DNA of 64,000 nt, taken from Arthrobacter globiformis. GTDB lineage: Bacteria; Actinomycetota; Actinomycetes; Actinomycetales; Micrococcaceae. The stretch spans positions 3,596,001 to 3,660,000 of the forward strand of contig NZ_JAUSYZ010000001.1 in NCBI RefSeq assembly GCF_030817195.1, in the 5' to 3' direction. The notes beneath the pieces are model-generated. The model had not been told where the DNA came from and ran no database searches. It saw only the letters and a program-made list of their open reading frames with translations. Position numbers and translations under genes: made by a program. Below, piece by piece: positions 55,766 through 64,000 of this stretch; within the stretch, counting starts at the first letter, position 1, and each line of letters opens with the position of its first letter.

Positions 55766-56203
55766 GCTGGACACCAAGTCCAGGAAATGGCTCACTTTCC
55801 CAGCGCTGACGGTACTGCGGCAACCAGCCTACGTGCCTCCGTCAAGGCGTGCCATCATAAACGACACGCTGAGTGCTCAAGCCGAGACACCACTCCGGCC
55901 AAGCGCAAATTACCGGTGCCAAGCAACGCCGCCGCGGACGGCTGCACCACAATCTTGCAAGGGTTGACCACCTTTTGCTTCAGTGCAGTCTCGTGCCGAC
56001 GTTCCTGCTTTCGCCGCTACGGTGTGATAAGTGACTATTTACGTTGGATAGTCAATGATTGTGGATGGAATAGTCTCTATCAGGTGCGACCCCGAAGCGA
56101 GCGTTGCCAACTTGCATTTACAGTGACATATGCTGGCCCCGCGTAGGCTCGAAGCAGAGCACATGTCGCTGCTAACGCGCTGCTCCGGTTAGGATTTCTA
56201 TAC
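55766..56203. other. Region without supported genes
   Basis: No coding signal I trust. The last 200 bases become AT-richer and probably hold the promoter of the pyruvyl transferase gene (AGGA about ten bases before its ATG). Confidence 0.45.
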
Positions 56204-57013
56204 ATGAAAAATCTGCGAAGCTCCAACGAGTTCAAGCTGTTGGCACAGACAATAGCGGACGTCAATCAGTACAGGACCGTCTACTTCATACCTTCGCCAG
56301 GCAACTGGGGCGACGCCTTGATAAACACCGGCACCGTCCAGTTTCTGGATTCCATCGGCTGCAACTATGAAACACGTAGCCGTGCTGAGTTGCTTTACGA
56401 GATTTCTCAAGTTGGCGACGATAGCATTCTTGAATTGCTAGTCATAGTGGGCGGCGGCGGAGGTTGGTGTGAGACGTGGTTCTCCACGCGCGACTTTGTC
56501 AGTTCGATAGCCCCGGGGGTTTCGAGGGTTTTAGTTTTGCCAACGACCTATGCTTTGAAAAAAAATCCGGGTCCGGACGCCAATGTTATCTATTTTTCCA
56601 GGGACTCGAAGCTAGCCTCTAAGCACCTGCCCGAAGCGCTATTTTGCCACGACATGGCATTCTTCCTAGCGGCCGACGTCGAGCAGGAGCCCCACACACT
56701 TCCGCGTCTGGTTGCGCTACGAGCCGACCGAGAGCAATCGCCATCGGCGAAGAAATTCGAGTTTTCAGTGGACGTCAGCCTGTTGGGTGACGCTTTTAGT
56801 CCCGTCGCCCCACTACTTCAGATCGTCAGTCGCTTCGAGCACGTCGTTTCTGACAGACTGCATGTTGCCATCGCTGGCTGCCTTCTGAATAAGAGTGTAA
56901 CGCTACTACCTGGCAACTATGAGAAGTCACGAGAAGTATTTGCGGCCTCCATTTCCCCGCACTTTCCACTCGCCCAGTTCCGGGAATGGAAGGACTTCGA
57001 CTTCTGGCCCTAA
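56204..57013 (+). CDS. Polysaccharide pyruvyl transferase-family protein
   Basis: 269 residues. PSPGNWGDALINTGTVQFL near residue 27 is the family's N-terminal loop (GN-GD), VIVGGGGGW near 90 and VSDRLHVAIAGCLLNKSV near 216 the C-terminal SDRLH motif. WcaK/CsaB-like enzymes add pyruvate ketals from PEP to sugars of surface polymers. It is somewhat shorter than usual. It is convergent with the UDP-sugar dehydrogenase gene. Confidence 0.85.
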   Translation: MKNLRSSNEFKLLAQTIADVNQYRTVYFIPSPGNWGDALINTGTVQFLDSIGCNYETRSRAELLYEISQVGDDSILELLVIVGGGGGWCETWFSTRDFVSSIAPGVSRVLVLPTTYALKKNPGPDANVIYFSRDSKLASKHLPEALFCHDMAFFLAADVEQEPHTLPRLVALRADREQSPSAKKFEFSVDVSLLGDAFSPVAPLLQIVSRFEHVVSDRLHVAIAGCLLNKSVTLLPGNYEKSREVFAASISPHFPLAQFREWKDFDFWP

Positions 57014-57305
57014 AACGGGCAACGTCGTCCAGTTCCCCAGTGGGTTCCTCCAGACGGACGCCCGACGGGCGGGTCTTGAAGCAGCCGATGCAGTTCAAGC
57101 CCGCCCGTCTGAGAGAAAATAAGAGCCGCCATTCAGTCAGTCTCTCTGGGTCCGCTGTCTGGCAGGGGCACACCTTGCCCGGTCCGGTCGCCGACCGCGC
57201 CGAGCCATTGACCCTTGCTTTCTCTGCCCGGCATCGAAAAATACAGGGGCCTGCGCGCTATTCAGAGAAGCAGGGTGTGTAATTTCTCGCCAGACGAACC
57301 GAAGA
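57014..57305. other. Intergenic region between convergent genes
   Basis: No supported gene. A GCCCGCCCG-type inverted pair (57063-57072 and 57098-57110) suggests a terminator for the pyruvyl transferase transcript. Confidence 0.4.
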
Positions 57306-58565
57306 CTACAGTCGGTGAGCCCCGGCCCCCCGTGCGCCACCGCGCGTGTCAAAGAAACGGATGCTTGTCGCAGCAAGGGCATCTACGTCATATTCAGTGT
57401 GCGCCTGCAGGAGAATTACGACGTCGGCCTTCTTGACAGCTTGGTCGTAATCTGTTTCGGAAATAAGGCTGGTATTGGCGTACTCCCACTTAGAAACAAA
57501 CGGATCGTGATAGCGGACCTCCGCTCCCCCACGCTCCAATATTTCTGCGATTTCAGTAGCTGGAGACTCCCTCTGATCAGCAACATTGGCTTTATACGTC
57601 ACTCCCAAGAGGAGAATAGAGGAACCACGCAAGCTTCTCGAATCAACGTTTAAAAGCTCTTGAACGCGCCGAACAATGTAGCCAGGCATGGAGTTGTTAA
57701 TTTCTTCGGCTAGCTCAACGAATCGGAATGGGTACTTTAGCTGCTTACGAACCTGGTAGCTAAGATAGTTCGGGTCGATAGGTATGCAGTGTCCCCCAAC
57801 CCCGGGACCAGGATAGAACGCTTGAAAGCCGAACGGCTTAGTTTTGGCGGCATCAATCACGTCCCACAGGTCTATGTCTAGCTCGTGGCAGAACTTTGCC
57901 ATTTCATTAACCAAGGCAATGTTAATGTGCCGGTAGGTGTTTTCTAAAAGCTTCGCCGTTTCCGCTTCACGCGCGCCCTTAACCGGAACAACAGTATCAA
58001 CGAACCTTGAGTAGAAATCCACCGCCCTGCGGGTGGACTCTGCCGAGACACCCCCCACTACCTTAGGAGTATTCTTGAGCCCGTATTTTTCATTACCGGG
58101 ATCAATACGTTCCGGCGAAAAGGCAAGGAAAAAGTCAGAGTCCAACGACTTGCCGGCGGCTTCGATAATCGGCAAAACTATGTCATCAGTTGTCCCAGGG
58201 TACGTTGTGGACTCGAGAACGACCAGCGCGCCGGGCGACAACCGTGGGGCAAGCGAACGAACGGCTGATTCCACTGCGGACAGATCTGGTGAGCCAGCAT
58301 CCCCTAGAGGCGTTGGAACGCAGATAACAATGGTCCGGGCAGCAGACAGGACTTCAGCGTCAGAGGAAGCTCGATACCCAGCCGCGAGCATTTCTGACAA
58401 CTCCGAGTCGGAAATATCACCAATGTGGGAAATGCCCTTGTTGAGGTTCTCGACTGTTTCTCTATTCAGTTCTAAGCCCACAACCGATAGGCCCGACATG
58501 GCGGCATACTGCGAGACGGGTAGGCCGACGTACCCCTGGCCAATGACAACTAAGTCGTAAGACAT
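57306..58565 (-). CDS. UDP-N-acetylglucosamine 6-dehydrogenase-like (WbpA family)
   Basis: 419 residues from ATG 58565 (AAGGAA upstream; ATG 58577 is worse). Rossmann motif VIGQGYVGLPVSQ; active-site segment PGPGVGGHCIPIDPNYLSYQ with the catalytic Cys. HCIPIDPNYL and FVELAEEINNSMP are typical of WbpA/UDP-GlcNAc dehydrogenases rather than WecC. It would supply UDP-GlcNAcA. The C-terminus after FFDTRGG is unusual (ARGAGAHRL), perhaps a recent 3' end exchange. Last gene of the minus-strand glycan cluster. Confidence 0.88.
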   Translation of the reverse strand: MSYDLVVIGQGYVGLPVSQYAAMSGLSVVGLELNRETVENLNKGISHIGDISDSELSEMLAAGYRASSDAEVLSAARTIVICVPTPLGDAGSPDLSAVESAVRSLAPRLSPGALVVLESTTYPGTTDDIVLPIIEAAGKSLDSDFFLAFSPERIDPGNEKYGLKNTPKVVGGVSAESTRRAVDFYSRFVDTVVPVKGAREAETAKLLENTYRHINIALVNEMAKFCHELDIDLWDVIDAAKTKPFGFQAFYPGPGVGGHCIPIDPNYLSYQVRKQLKYPFRFVELAEEINNSMPGYIVRRVQELLNVDSRSLRGSSILLLGVTYKANVADQRESPATEIAEILERGGAEVRYHDPFVSKWEYANTSLISETDYDQAVKKADVVILLQAHTEYDVDALAATSIRFFDTRGGARGAGAHRL

Positions 58566-58628
58566 GCTTTCCTTCACTTTTACCTCTACTCAATGACCGA
58601 ATCGAAGGAACAGAGCCGCGGGATACTC

Positions 58629-59279
58629 TCAACCCTCAAACTGCAACACGAGGCCTGCCGAACGAAGCAGTGCAGAAGCTCCGGTCAGAGGCTTCTGCGT
58701 TGGCTTCGACACGGGGAGCCTGATAATGCCTATGTCAAAGTCCTCGCTGAGAAGGACTGCGCTTGCGAGATACGGTAAGAGGCGTAGCTCTGGATCCGGT
58801 TCCCCAGACACAATGGAGGCAGCGTTCGTGGGAACGATCAATAAATCGTCACTAAAGTAGTGCGAAAAACTCGCATTCATGTGTTCGAGCCGCAACTCAG
58901 TGATCCGCAGATTCTCGAAGCCACTCCAAGTCCGGTCCACGGCGTAGTCACCCTCGGGATTTACGACAAATGCTCCGGAGCCGTGCGGAATACTTTCCGG
59001 TTCGAAGTTGATTTCTGAAAAGAAAACCGCCGTCGGAGCTAGATAATCCCGAATGGCTTCTGCAGTTTCGGGATGCACACTATAGGGGAAACGAACTGCT
59101 CCACTGATATAGGGCCGGAAGGCCAGGATGAAAGCGACAGCCAGTCTGTCCGGAGAGACAGATCGCGGAACCATGTCCGTAACGAAAGTCGCGTATTTGG
59201 GATATCCATCATAGTCCTCGGGAGCGGCTGCTAAAGCGCATGCTCCAGTTGCTGATTCCCTCTCCCAAGTAAAAATCAC
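58629..59279 (-). CDS. Unknown protein of the second glycan cluster
   Basis: 216 residues, no signal peptide or membrane span. Its ATG overlaps the stop of the tandem glycosyltransferase (59276-59279), so it is co-translated. Segments LAVAFILAFRPYISGAVRFP and AVFFSEINFEPESIPHGSGA look like a soluble alpha/beta fold. No family recognised. Context suggests a role in the same glycan, such as a modifier of the product. Confidence 0.7.
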   Translation of the reverse strand: MIFTWERESATGACALAAAPEDYDGYPKYATFVTDMVPRSVSPDRLAVAFILAFRPYISGAVRFPYSVHPETAEAIRDYLAPTAVFFSEINFEPESIPHGSGAFVVNPEGDYAVDRTWSGFENLRITELRLEHMNASFSHYFSDDLLIVPTNAASIVSGEPDPELRLLPYLASAVLLSEDFDIGIIRLPVSKPTQKPLTGASALLRSAGLVLQFEG

Positions 59280-61399
59280 TTTGTCAGTCCTTCCAGAAGG
59301 GCTAAGTGTCCGGTTGAACCAGGAAGCACACCAGCTTGGTGGATTTCAATTTCCAAGGATTCGTCCGCCTGCCATGCCCCGAACAGCCTCTGCCACTCAA
59401 AGTCACCAGAAACGGTGTGAATCCTAACCGATGTTTTCTTTTCACGGTCGATCACGGTTTTGTCCGCTACGATGGGTGCGTCAAGCAGCGGCACAACCCC
59501 TCCGTCCGATTTCACCACTACATAGTTCTGTGAATCGAGGTCGGGAAGGCTTGCGACGAGCTCGGCGATAGGGTCTCCCAGATCGATGGGCGCTCCCGCC
59601 TCTTCGTCTCGATATCGACTCGACGCCAACTCAAAGTCGATGCCCGCCGACCTCAAGGCCGCAAGTTCGGCCCAGGAGGCGGCGTAAAGGACGGCCTTGA
59701 CAGACGACTCCCCGCCCGCCATATGGTCTCTCACGTCGATAAACTCGAGTCGGTGAGACCCCGCTAGGACCGGCGGCACGTTCTCAACTTGAGATAGGGT
59801 CATTGAGATGTCGCGCTGGACGAGGTGGTCCGGAAGATATGGCTTTACCCACTCGGCAGGATCCTTGTGGCCGCTTACTAGGTGAAGAGGATGCTCCCTA
59901 AACTCTTTGCGCAGTGCATTCTGACGTCCAGCCGGTATCGCCGACAGCGCCACCGACAGCGTCCTCCGTGCTGCTGACTTCTGATGCCCGCTATCCGTAG
60001 TGGTCACTTGTTGGCTGTGAATCCGGCGGATCAGGTGGAAGTGCCCTGTGTGCTTTAACGACACGCCGCAGCGTCCGAGACGGATGGCAAGATTGAAGTC
60101 AGAACCACTCCGTAGCTTCTCATCATATGACATCAACCTGATGAGGCTTGTCTCTATCATCAACGTGGCGTGGGCATAGATTCGACCGCTGAATAAGATG
60201 GCCTCGTACGAGAATGACTTTCCAGGGTTCGCCGAGACTACGTTGCCGGTCTCGTTATCGAAATCGATCCATCCACCGTAGGTTCCCGATATACCCCCGT
60301 GGAGCGCGTTGAAATGGTTTTCAATACGATCGGGAAACATTAGGTCATCGTCGTCGTGTACAACGGTGAATCGCGCACGACTCACGGATGCAGCAAAATT
60401 TCGAGATGCCGCAATGCCACTGGCTTCACGCTTAAAGTATCGAATCCTTGGGTCCTCAAAGGAGGCAATCACTTCGGCAGTATTGTCAGTAGAGCCATCA
60501 TCGACTATGACGACCTCGATGTCGCTGACAGTCTGCGCGAGCACGGAGTTGACGCTTTCCGCGATAAATTCTGCCCGATTTTTTGTCGAGATTACAACTG
60601 ACGCGAGCGGCAACGCATCGCTTGGGCGATGTGCCCAACTTACAACATTTCTAATATAGGATTTATCGTTGAGAACAATATCCCTATTCAGGGCAATCGC
60701 GGCCCTTCCTTCAGGGCTCTTGTCTGTTTCGGTCCGCGTCGAGGGATGCCACATGTGGTACATCCTTACGTCAGGGTGTTCCAGCCAACTCAGTCGTTGA
60801 CCAGCCCATCGCAAACGCTGAGCGAAATCCATGTCTTCGCCGCCGTAAATCTCCATGCGCTCGTCGAAGCCTCGGATGGTCAGGAAACCGTGGCGGCTCA
60901 CAGCCATCATCCCGCCCATACCCCATCGGGGTCTGAATGTAGAGGAGGCTTCGAAGGCGGCCCAATCCAGGCCTCGAGAGACTACACCTTCACTGTCGAA
61001 TTCGCTAGGAAGATCCCGGCACTGAAGTACCAAGGCCTCAGACGGATCGGACAGTATCCTGCGTCCGATTATTTCCATAGACCGAGGACTAAATAGCATA
61101 TCGGCATCCGTAGAAACGAGGACACGTCCCCTGGAAATCGCGAAACCGGCGTTGAGGGCCCTCGACCGCGACCAAACTCCGTTGGTCTCGGTATAGACGT
61201 AACGCGCACCAAGAGCCTCTATCTGTTCCTTAAGGTCGGGGCATTCACGTGAACCATAATCTGAAACGATTACTTCGCCGACTAAGTCACCAAATGAATG
61301 AACCAATGAGGAGACGGCCAAGAAAAGCCGCTCGACACCCCAGTCTTTAAACCCGATGACGACTGATACGTCTACAGCTTCGGCTGCGAACTTGCTCAT
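59276..61399 (-). CDS. Tandem GT2 glycosyltransferase
   Basis: 707 residues. First GT2 domain (about 10-255): VSVVIGFKDWGVERLF, STDADMLFSPRS (DxD) and GGEDMDFAQRLRWAGQRL. Second GT2 domain (about 266-490): ASVVISTKNRAEFIAESVNS, VDDGSTDNTAE and HDDDDLMFPDR. A C-terminal region of about 200 residues is unknown. Two catalytic domains suggest a polymerase that adds alternating sugars, as in chondroitin or K-antigen synthases. Overlaps both neighbours by four bases. Confidence 0.85.
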   Translation of the reverse strand: MSKFAAEAVDVSVVIGFKDWGVERLFLAVSSLVHSFGDLVGEVIVSDYGSRECPDLKEQIEALGARYVYTETNGVWSRSRALNAGFAISRGRVLVSTDADMLFSPRSMEIIGRRILSDPSEALVLQCRDLPSEFDSEGVVSRGLDWAAFEASSTFRPRWGMGGMMAVSRHGFLTIRGFDERMEIYGGEDMDFAQRLRWAGQRLSWLEHPDVRMYHMWHPSTRTETDKSPEGRAAIALNRDIVLNDKSYIRNVVSWAHRPSDALPLASVVISTKNRAEFIAESVNSVLAQTVSDIEVVIVDDGSTDNTAEVIASFEDPRIRYFKREASGIAASRNFAASVSRARFTVVHDDDDLMFPDRIENHFNALHGGISGTYGGWIDFDNETGNVVSANPGKSFSYEAILFSGRIYAHATLMIETSLIRLMSYDEKLRSGSDFNLAIRLGRCGVSLKHTGHFHLIRRIHSQQVTTTDSGHQKSAARRTLSVALSAIPAGRQNALRKEFREHPLHLVSGHKDPAEWVKPYLPDHLVQRDISMTLSQVENVPPVLAGSHRLEFIDVRDHMAGGESSVKAVLYAASWAELAALRSAGIDFELASSRYRDEEAGAPIDLGDPIAELVASLPDLDSQNYVVVKSDGGVVPLLDAPIVADKTVIDREKKTSVRIHTVSGDFEWQRLFGAWQADESLEIEIHQAGVLPGSTGHLALLEGLTK

Positions 61400-61821
61400 G
61401 CTCGGCTGTCCTTTTCGTCGCTATAGGCTCTGACTAACCTAGTCACCGTGCGGTTCACCCGTCCTTTTTGTTCTGCAACGAGGGCAGAGAAAAAAATGGG
61501 CCCAAGCTGAGAAGCCGTCAGGGGCTGATCCGTGAATAGACCCTCGTACCGGATTTCAGCTCCTTGGAAGGGTTTTGTCGCCGAGATAATTCCCATAGAG
61601 ATCAGACTTCCTGCGGGGGTCTCAGGCACATACACGAAGTTTTCGTCCAAATGCTTTGACACGGGAAGTTTACATTCGTCCTGACTCAGCGGGGTGAGGT
61701 GCTCGTCCAGAAGACGAATGGCGAAAACGCCATCCTTCTCGCGAATCGCATGCCCTAGGTTTTGAATCGCGGCATGAATAGACAGCGTGGGAGCATCGAG
61801 CCAAATCTTGTATTCAGGCAT
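61396..61821 (-). CDS. Unknown small protein, first gene of the second glycan operon
   Basis: 141 residues from ATG 61821 (AAGGGAA-type ribosome binding sites upstream). Predicted mainly beta with no signal peptide; SIHAAIQNLGHAIREKDGVF and IRYEGLFTDQPLTASQLGP are distinctive. Co-translated with the tandem glycosyltransferase. No family recognised. Confidence 0.7.
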   Translation of the reverse strand: MPEYKIWLDAPTLSIHAAIQNLGHAIREKDGVFAIRLLDEHLTPLSQDECKLPVSKHLDENFVYVPETPAGSLISMGIISATKPFQGAEIRYEGLFTDQPLTASQLGPIFFSALVAEQKGRVNRTVTRLVRAYSDEKDSRA

Positions 61822-62169
61822 TTCCCTTTTTCCCTTAGTGCACGTATCCGAACGTGTCCTGTTTCACCGGGGATGATTGTGGCTGCGCCTGTGTTGCATC
61901 CCCCTATGCGGCCGTCAGTGGCTCCGGGGAAATGCTACCAGATTCGGATGTTGCCCCTTCCCCTCGTGTATGCCAAGTGGCTTTAATCACCCACACCGGC
62001 GGCGCACCCGCCGAAGACCTGACGGCGCACTACTGATGCCTCAAGAAGCTGTGCAACAGTCGTCTAGTCATTCTGTGCGTCCAAAGCCGCCGTCAGCGCT
62101 AAGGAGATTCAATCAGACGCAGGGCGCATTTCGTGCATCCGATTTCGCATGCCTCCTTACCGCCGCAAC
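61822..62169. other. Intergenic region at the right edge of the island
   Basis: No supported gene. It must hold the promoter of the minus-strand glycan operon and the island's right junction. I found no copy of the tRNA-Gln or tRNA-Glu 3' end here. Confidence 0.45.
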
Positions 62170-62934
62170 CTACTGTGTTGAAGACCCTTCATCCCATGGC
62201 AGCGCCAGCAGTTCCAGCAGGGAGGCGATCTCCTGCCCCTGGAAATCCGGAGCCTGCTCCCCGGTGCGGTTCAGCCAGATGCCCAGCAGTCCTGCCGCCG
62301 TCGAGCCCTCAGCGTCCAGGAGCCGGTTGTCCCCGATGTAGAGCGTGGAGGCAGGCGTGCTGCCGATGAGTCGGACTCCTTCGAGGTAAATTGCGGGGTC
62401 CGGCTTGGGGACACCGACAGTATCGGTGCCCACGAGGAACCGGATGCGTTCCAGGCCGGCGCTGTCCAGCTTCACCCGCTGGTAGTCGTGCACGTTGTTG
62501 CTCACGGCCCCGTAGGGGATGCCGGCCTGGTCCAGGGCGTCAAGGAACGGCGGGACGTCCTCAAAGGCGGTGACGTAGCTGGGCTGCAGCCGCGAGTACG
62601 TGCTGAGCCAGTTGTGCGACTCCTCCCCCTCGCCCATTTCGACGCCGAAGTGGCCCAGTGCTGCTCGGCCCCGGAGCAGTCGCTGCTCGTTGAAGGTCAG
62701 CTCGCCGGCGAGATAGCGGTCGTAGTAGTGGGTTGTCTCGTGCGTGAAGATCCGCCCCACCTTCTCCCACCCGGCCTGGTCCAGGCCGGGCAGGAGGTGT
62801 TCGCTGGCGTCCCGCAGCGCCGTGGTCATGGCGTAGGCAAGGTCCACGAGGGTGTCGTCAATGTCGAATAGGACACCGCTGACCGCCCCGAGGCCACGGG
62901 ACAGGACGGCGGTTTCCACTGCGGGGTGTGACAT
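62170..62934 (-). CDS. HAD-family hydrolase
   Basis: 254 residues. Motif I GVLFDIDDTLVD (nucleophile DxDxT) near residue 20, motif II Ser/Thr region and motif III/IV VPKPDPAIY with LYIGDNRLLDAEG. A phosphoglycolate-phosphatase-like member; substrate unknown. Its ATG overlaps the gltX stop by one base (TGATG), so they form an operon. Confidence 0.88.
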   Translation of the reverse strand: MSHPAVETAVLSRGLGAVSGVLFDIDDTLVDLAYAMTTALRDASEHLLPGLDQAGWEKVGRIFTHETTHYYDRYLAGELTFNEQRLLRGRAALGHFGVEMGEGEESHNWLSTYSRLQPSYVTAFEDVPPFLDALDQAGIPYGAVSNNVHDYQRVKLDSAGLERIRFLVGTDTVGVPKPDPAIYLEGVRLIGSTPASTLYIGDNRLLDAEGSTAAGLLGIWLNRTGEQAPDFQGQEIASLLELLALPWDEGSSTQ

Positions 62935-64000
62935 CAGCCGCGGAAAGCGCGGAGGCGCGCCAGGGACGATTCCTTGCCCAGGATGACCATGGACTCGAAC
63001 AGCGGCGGGGAGATCCGGCGACCGGAGATCGCGGTGCGCACGGGGCCGAACGCGAGCCGGGGCTTGATCCCCAGGTCCTCCACAAGCGCCTGCTTCAGCG
63101 CGGACTGGATGTTTTCGGCGTTCCAGTCGTCGATGGGCTCGAGCGCGGCCAGCGCCGCGTCAAGGACCTCGGTGACATTCTCCGGCAGGCCCTTCCGGGC
63201 GTCGGCGGCGACGTCGATCGCGTCGTCGGACTTGAACAGGAACGCCAGCATCTCCGGGGCTTCGCCAAGGAGGGTGATCCGCTCCTGGACCAGCGGAGCG
63301 GACTCCGTCAGGATTTCCTCCTCGCGGTCGGTGAGGATCTCCCCCACCAAGCCCTCGTGCCGGAGGTACGGGACCAGCCGCTCGCGGAAGACGGCAGGGT
63401 CCAGCAGCCGGACGTGTGTTCCGTTGATCGCTTCGGCCTTCTTGAGGTCGAAGCGGGCCGGGTTGGCCAGGACATCGTGGATGTCAAAGTTCTTCACCAG
63501 CTGCTCCACCGTGAAGATGTCCTCGTCGGCGCTCAGGGACCAGCCGAGCAAGGAAAGGTAGTTGAGCAGCCCTTCGGGGATGAAGCCGCGCTCCCGGTGC
63601 AGGAACAGGCTCGATTCCGGGTCGCGCTTGGAAAGCTTCTTGTTGCCCTGGCCCATGACGTAGGGCAGGTGCCCGAACTCCGGCATGTATTCCGCCACGC
63701 CCACCGCGTAGAGCGCGCGGTAGAGGGCGATCTGCCGCGGTGTGGAGCTGAGCAGGTCCTCACCGCGGAGAACGTGGGTGATGCCCATGAGGGCGTCGTC
63801 CACCGGGTTGACCAGGGTGTAGAGAGGAGCCCCGTTGGCCCGCACCACGGCGAAGTCCGGGACGGAACCGGCCTTGAACGTGATCTCGCCACGGACGAGG
63901 TCGGTGAAGGTGATGTCCTCGTCCGGCATCCGCAGCCGCAGGACGGCCTCCCGGCCCTCGGCCTTGAACGCAGCGACCTGTTCGTCGCTGAGGTCGCGGT
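62934..64000 (-). CDS. gltX: Glutamyl-tRNA synthetase, C-terminal part
   Basis: The frame is open through the right edge; 355 residues are visible. THVLRGEDLLSSTPRQIALY, the KMSKS-type motif KKLSKRDPESSL and the all-helical anticodon-binding region identify a class I GluRS. The HIGH motif lies outside the window. It charges tRNA-Glu, encoded at 45.5 kb, and perhaps tRNA-Gln in an indirect pathway. Confidence 0.96.
   Translation of the reverse strand, partial: RDLSDEQVAAFKAEGREAVLRLRMPDEDITFTDLVRGEITFKAGSVPDFAVVRANGAPLYTLVNPVDDALMGITHVLRGEDLLSSTPRQIALYRALYAVGVAEYMPEFGHLPYVMGQGNKKLSKRDPESSLFLHRERGFIPEGLLNYLSLLGWSLSADEDIFTVEQLVKNFDIHDVLANPARFDLKKAEAINGTHVRLLDPAVFRERLVPYLRHEGLVGEILTDREEEILTESAPLVQERITLLGEAPEMLAFLFKSDDAIDVAADARKGLPENVTEVLDAALAALEPIDDWNAENIQSALKQALVEDLGIKPRLAFGPVRTAISGRRISPPLFESMVILGKESSLARLRAFRG

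Noticed and set aside
57014..57305. Short frames after the pyruvyl transferase gene
   Set aside because: No ribosome binding sites or motifs; they look random.

Overview
The window looks like chromosome of a high-GC actinobacterium of the Micrococcaceae, most likely Arthrobacter or a close relative. Grounds for this are the codon use, the leuCD operon divergent from an NdgR-type IclR regulator, the murA-plsC-gpsA-ddl order, a DUF222/HNH protein, a DUF3515 lipoprotein and GTG starts in 4-base overlaps. The genus is an inference; no rRNA or species marker is present.

Layout. 1-6.6 kb is core: the end of a spermidine-synthase-like gene, then a minus-strand operon thiL, DhaL-type gene, recG, rsmD, then two small plus-strand genes. 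6.7-27.5 kb is a surface-polysaccharide locus: wecB and wecC (UDP-ManNAc to UDP-ManNAcA), a Wzm/Wzt-type ABC exporter, four glycosyltransferases (one of 1475 residues with three glycosyltransferase-like modules), a hexapeptide acetyltransferase, and two heparinase II/III-type lyases. One lyase is fused to an Asp2/XcbB-like hydrolase domain and carries a one-base frameshift. 27.7-45.4 kb returns to core or semi-core genes: DUF3515 lipoprotein, LCP glycopolymer transferase, ddl, gpsA, plsC, murA, an SGNH-like gene, leuDC/ndgR, HNH protein, DUF1697 protein, a pair of dynamin-like GTPases and a secreted DUF4434-like protein.

tRNA-Glu(CTC) and tRNA-Gln(CTG) at 45.5-45.7 kb mark the edge of a genomic island that runs to the HAD phosphatase and gltX at 62.2 kb. 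The island opens with a decayed tyrosine recombinase, then an IS30 element broken by two IS110-family elements. One of these is apparently intact, with a long 5' non-coding end where a bridge RNA is expected. After that come prophage crumbs, an orphan Asp2/XcbB-like gene, an IS481 remnant, IS21 and IS30 scraps, and a second surface-glycan cluster of lower apparent GC: polysaccharide pyruvyl transferase, a WbpA-like UDP-GlcNAc dehydrogenase, a tandem GT2 glycosyltransferase and two unknown small genes in one operon.

In function, the two glycan loci, the LCP protein, wecB/wecC and the murein and phospholipid genes all concern the cell envelope. The most distinctive content is the lyase-hydrolase fusion with its free-standing hydrolase paralogue, the repeated CgeB-like module in two glycosyltransferases, and the nested mobile elements with a candidate bridge RNA.
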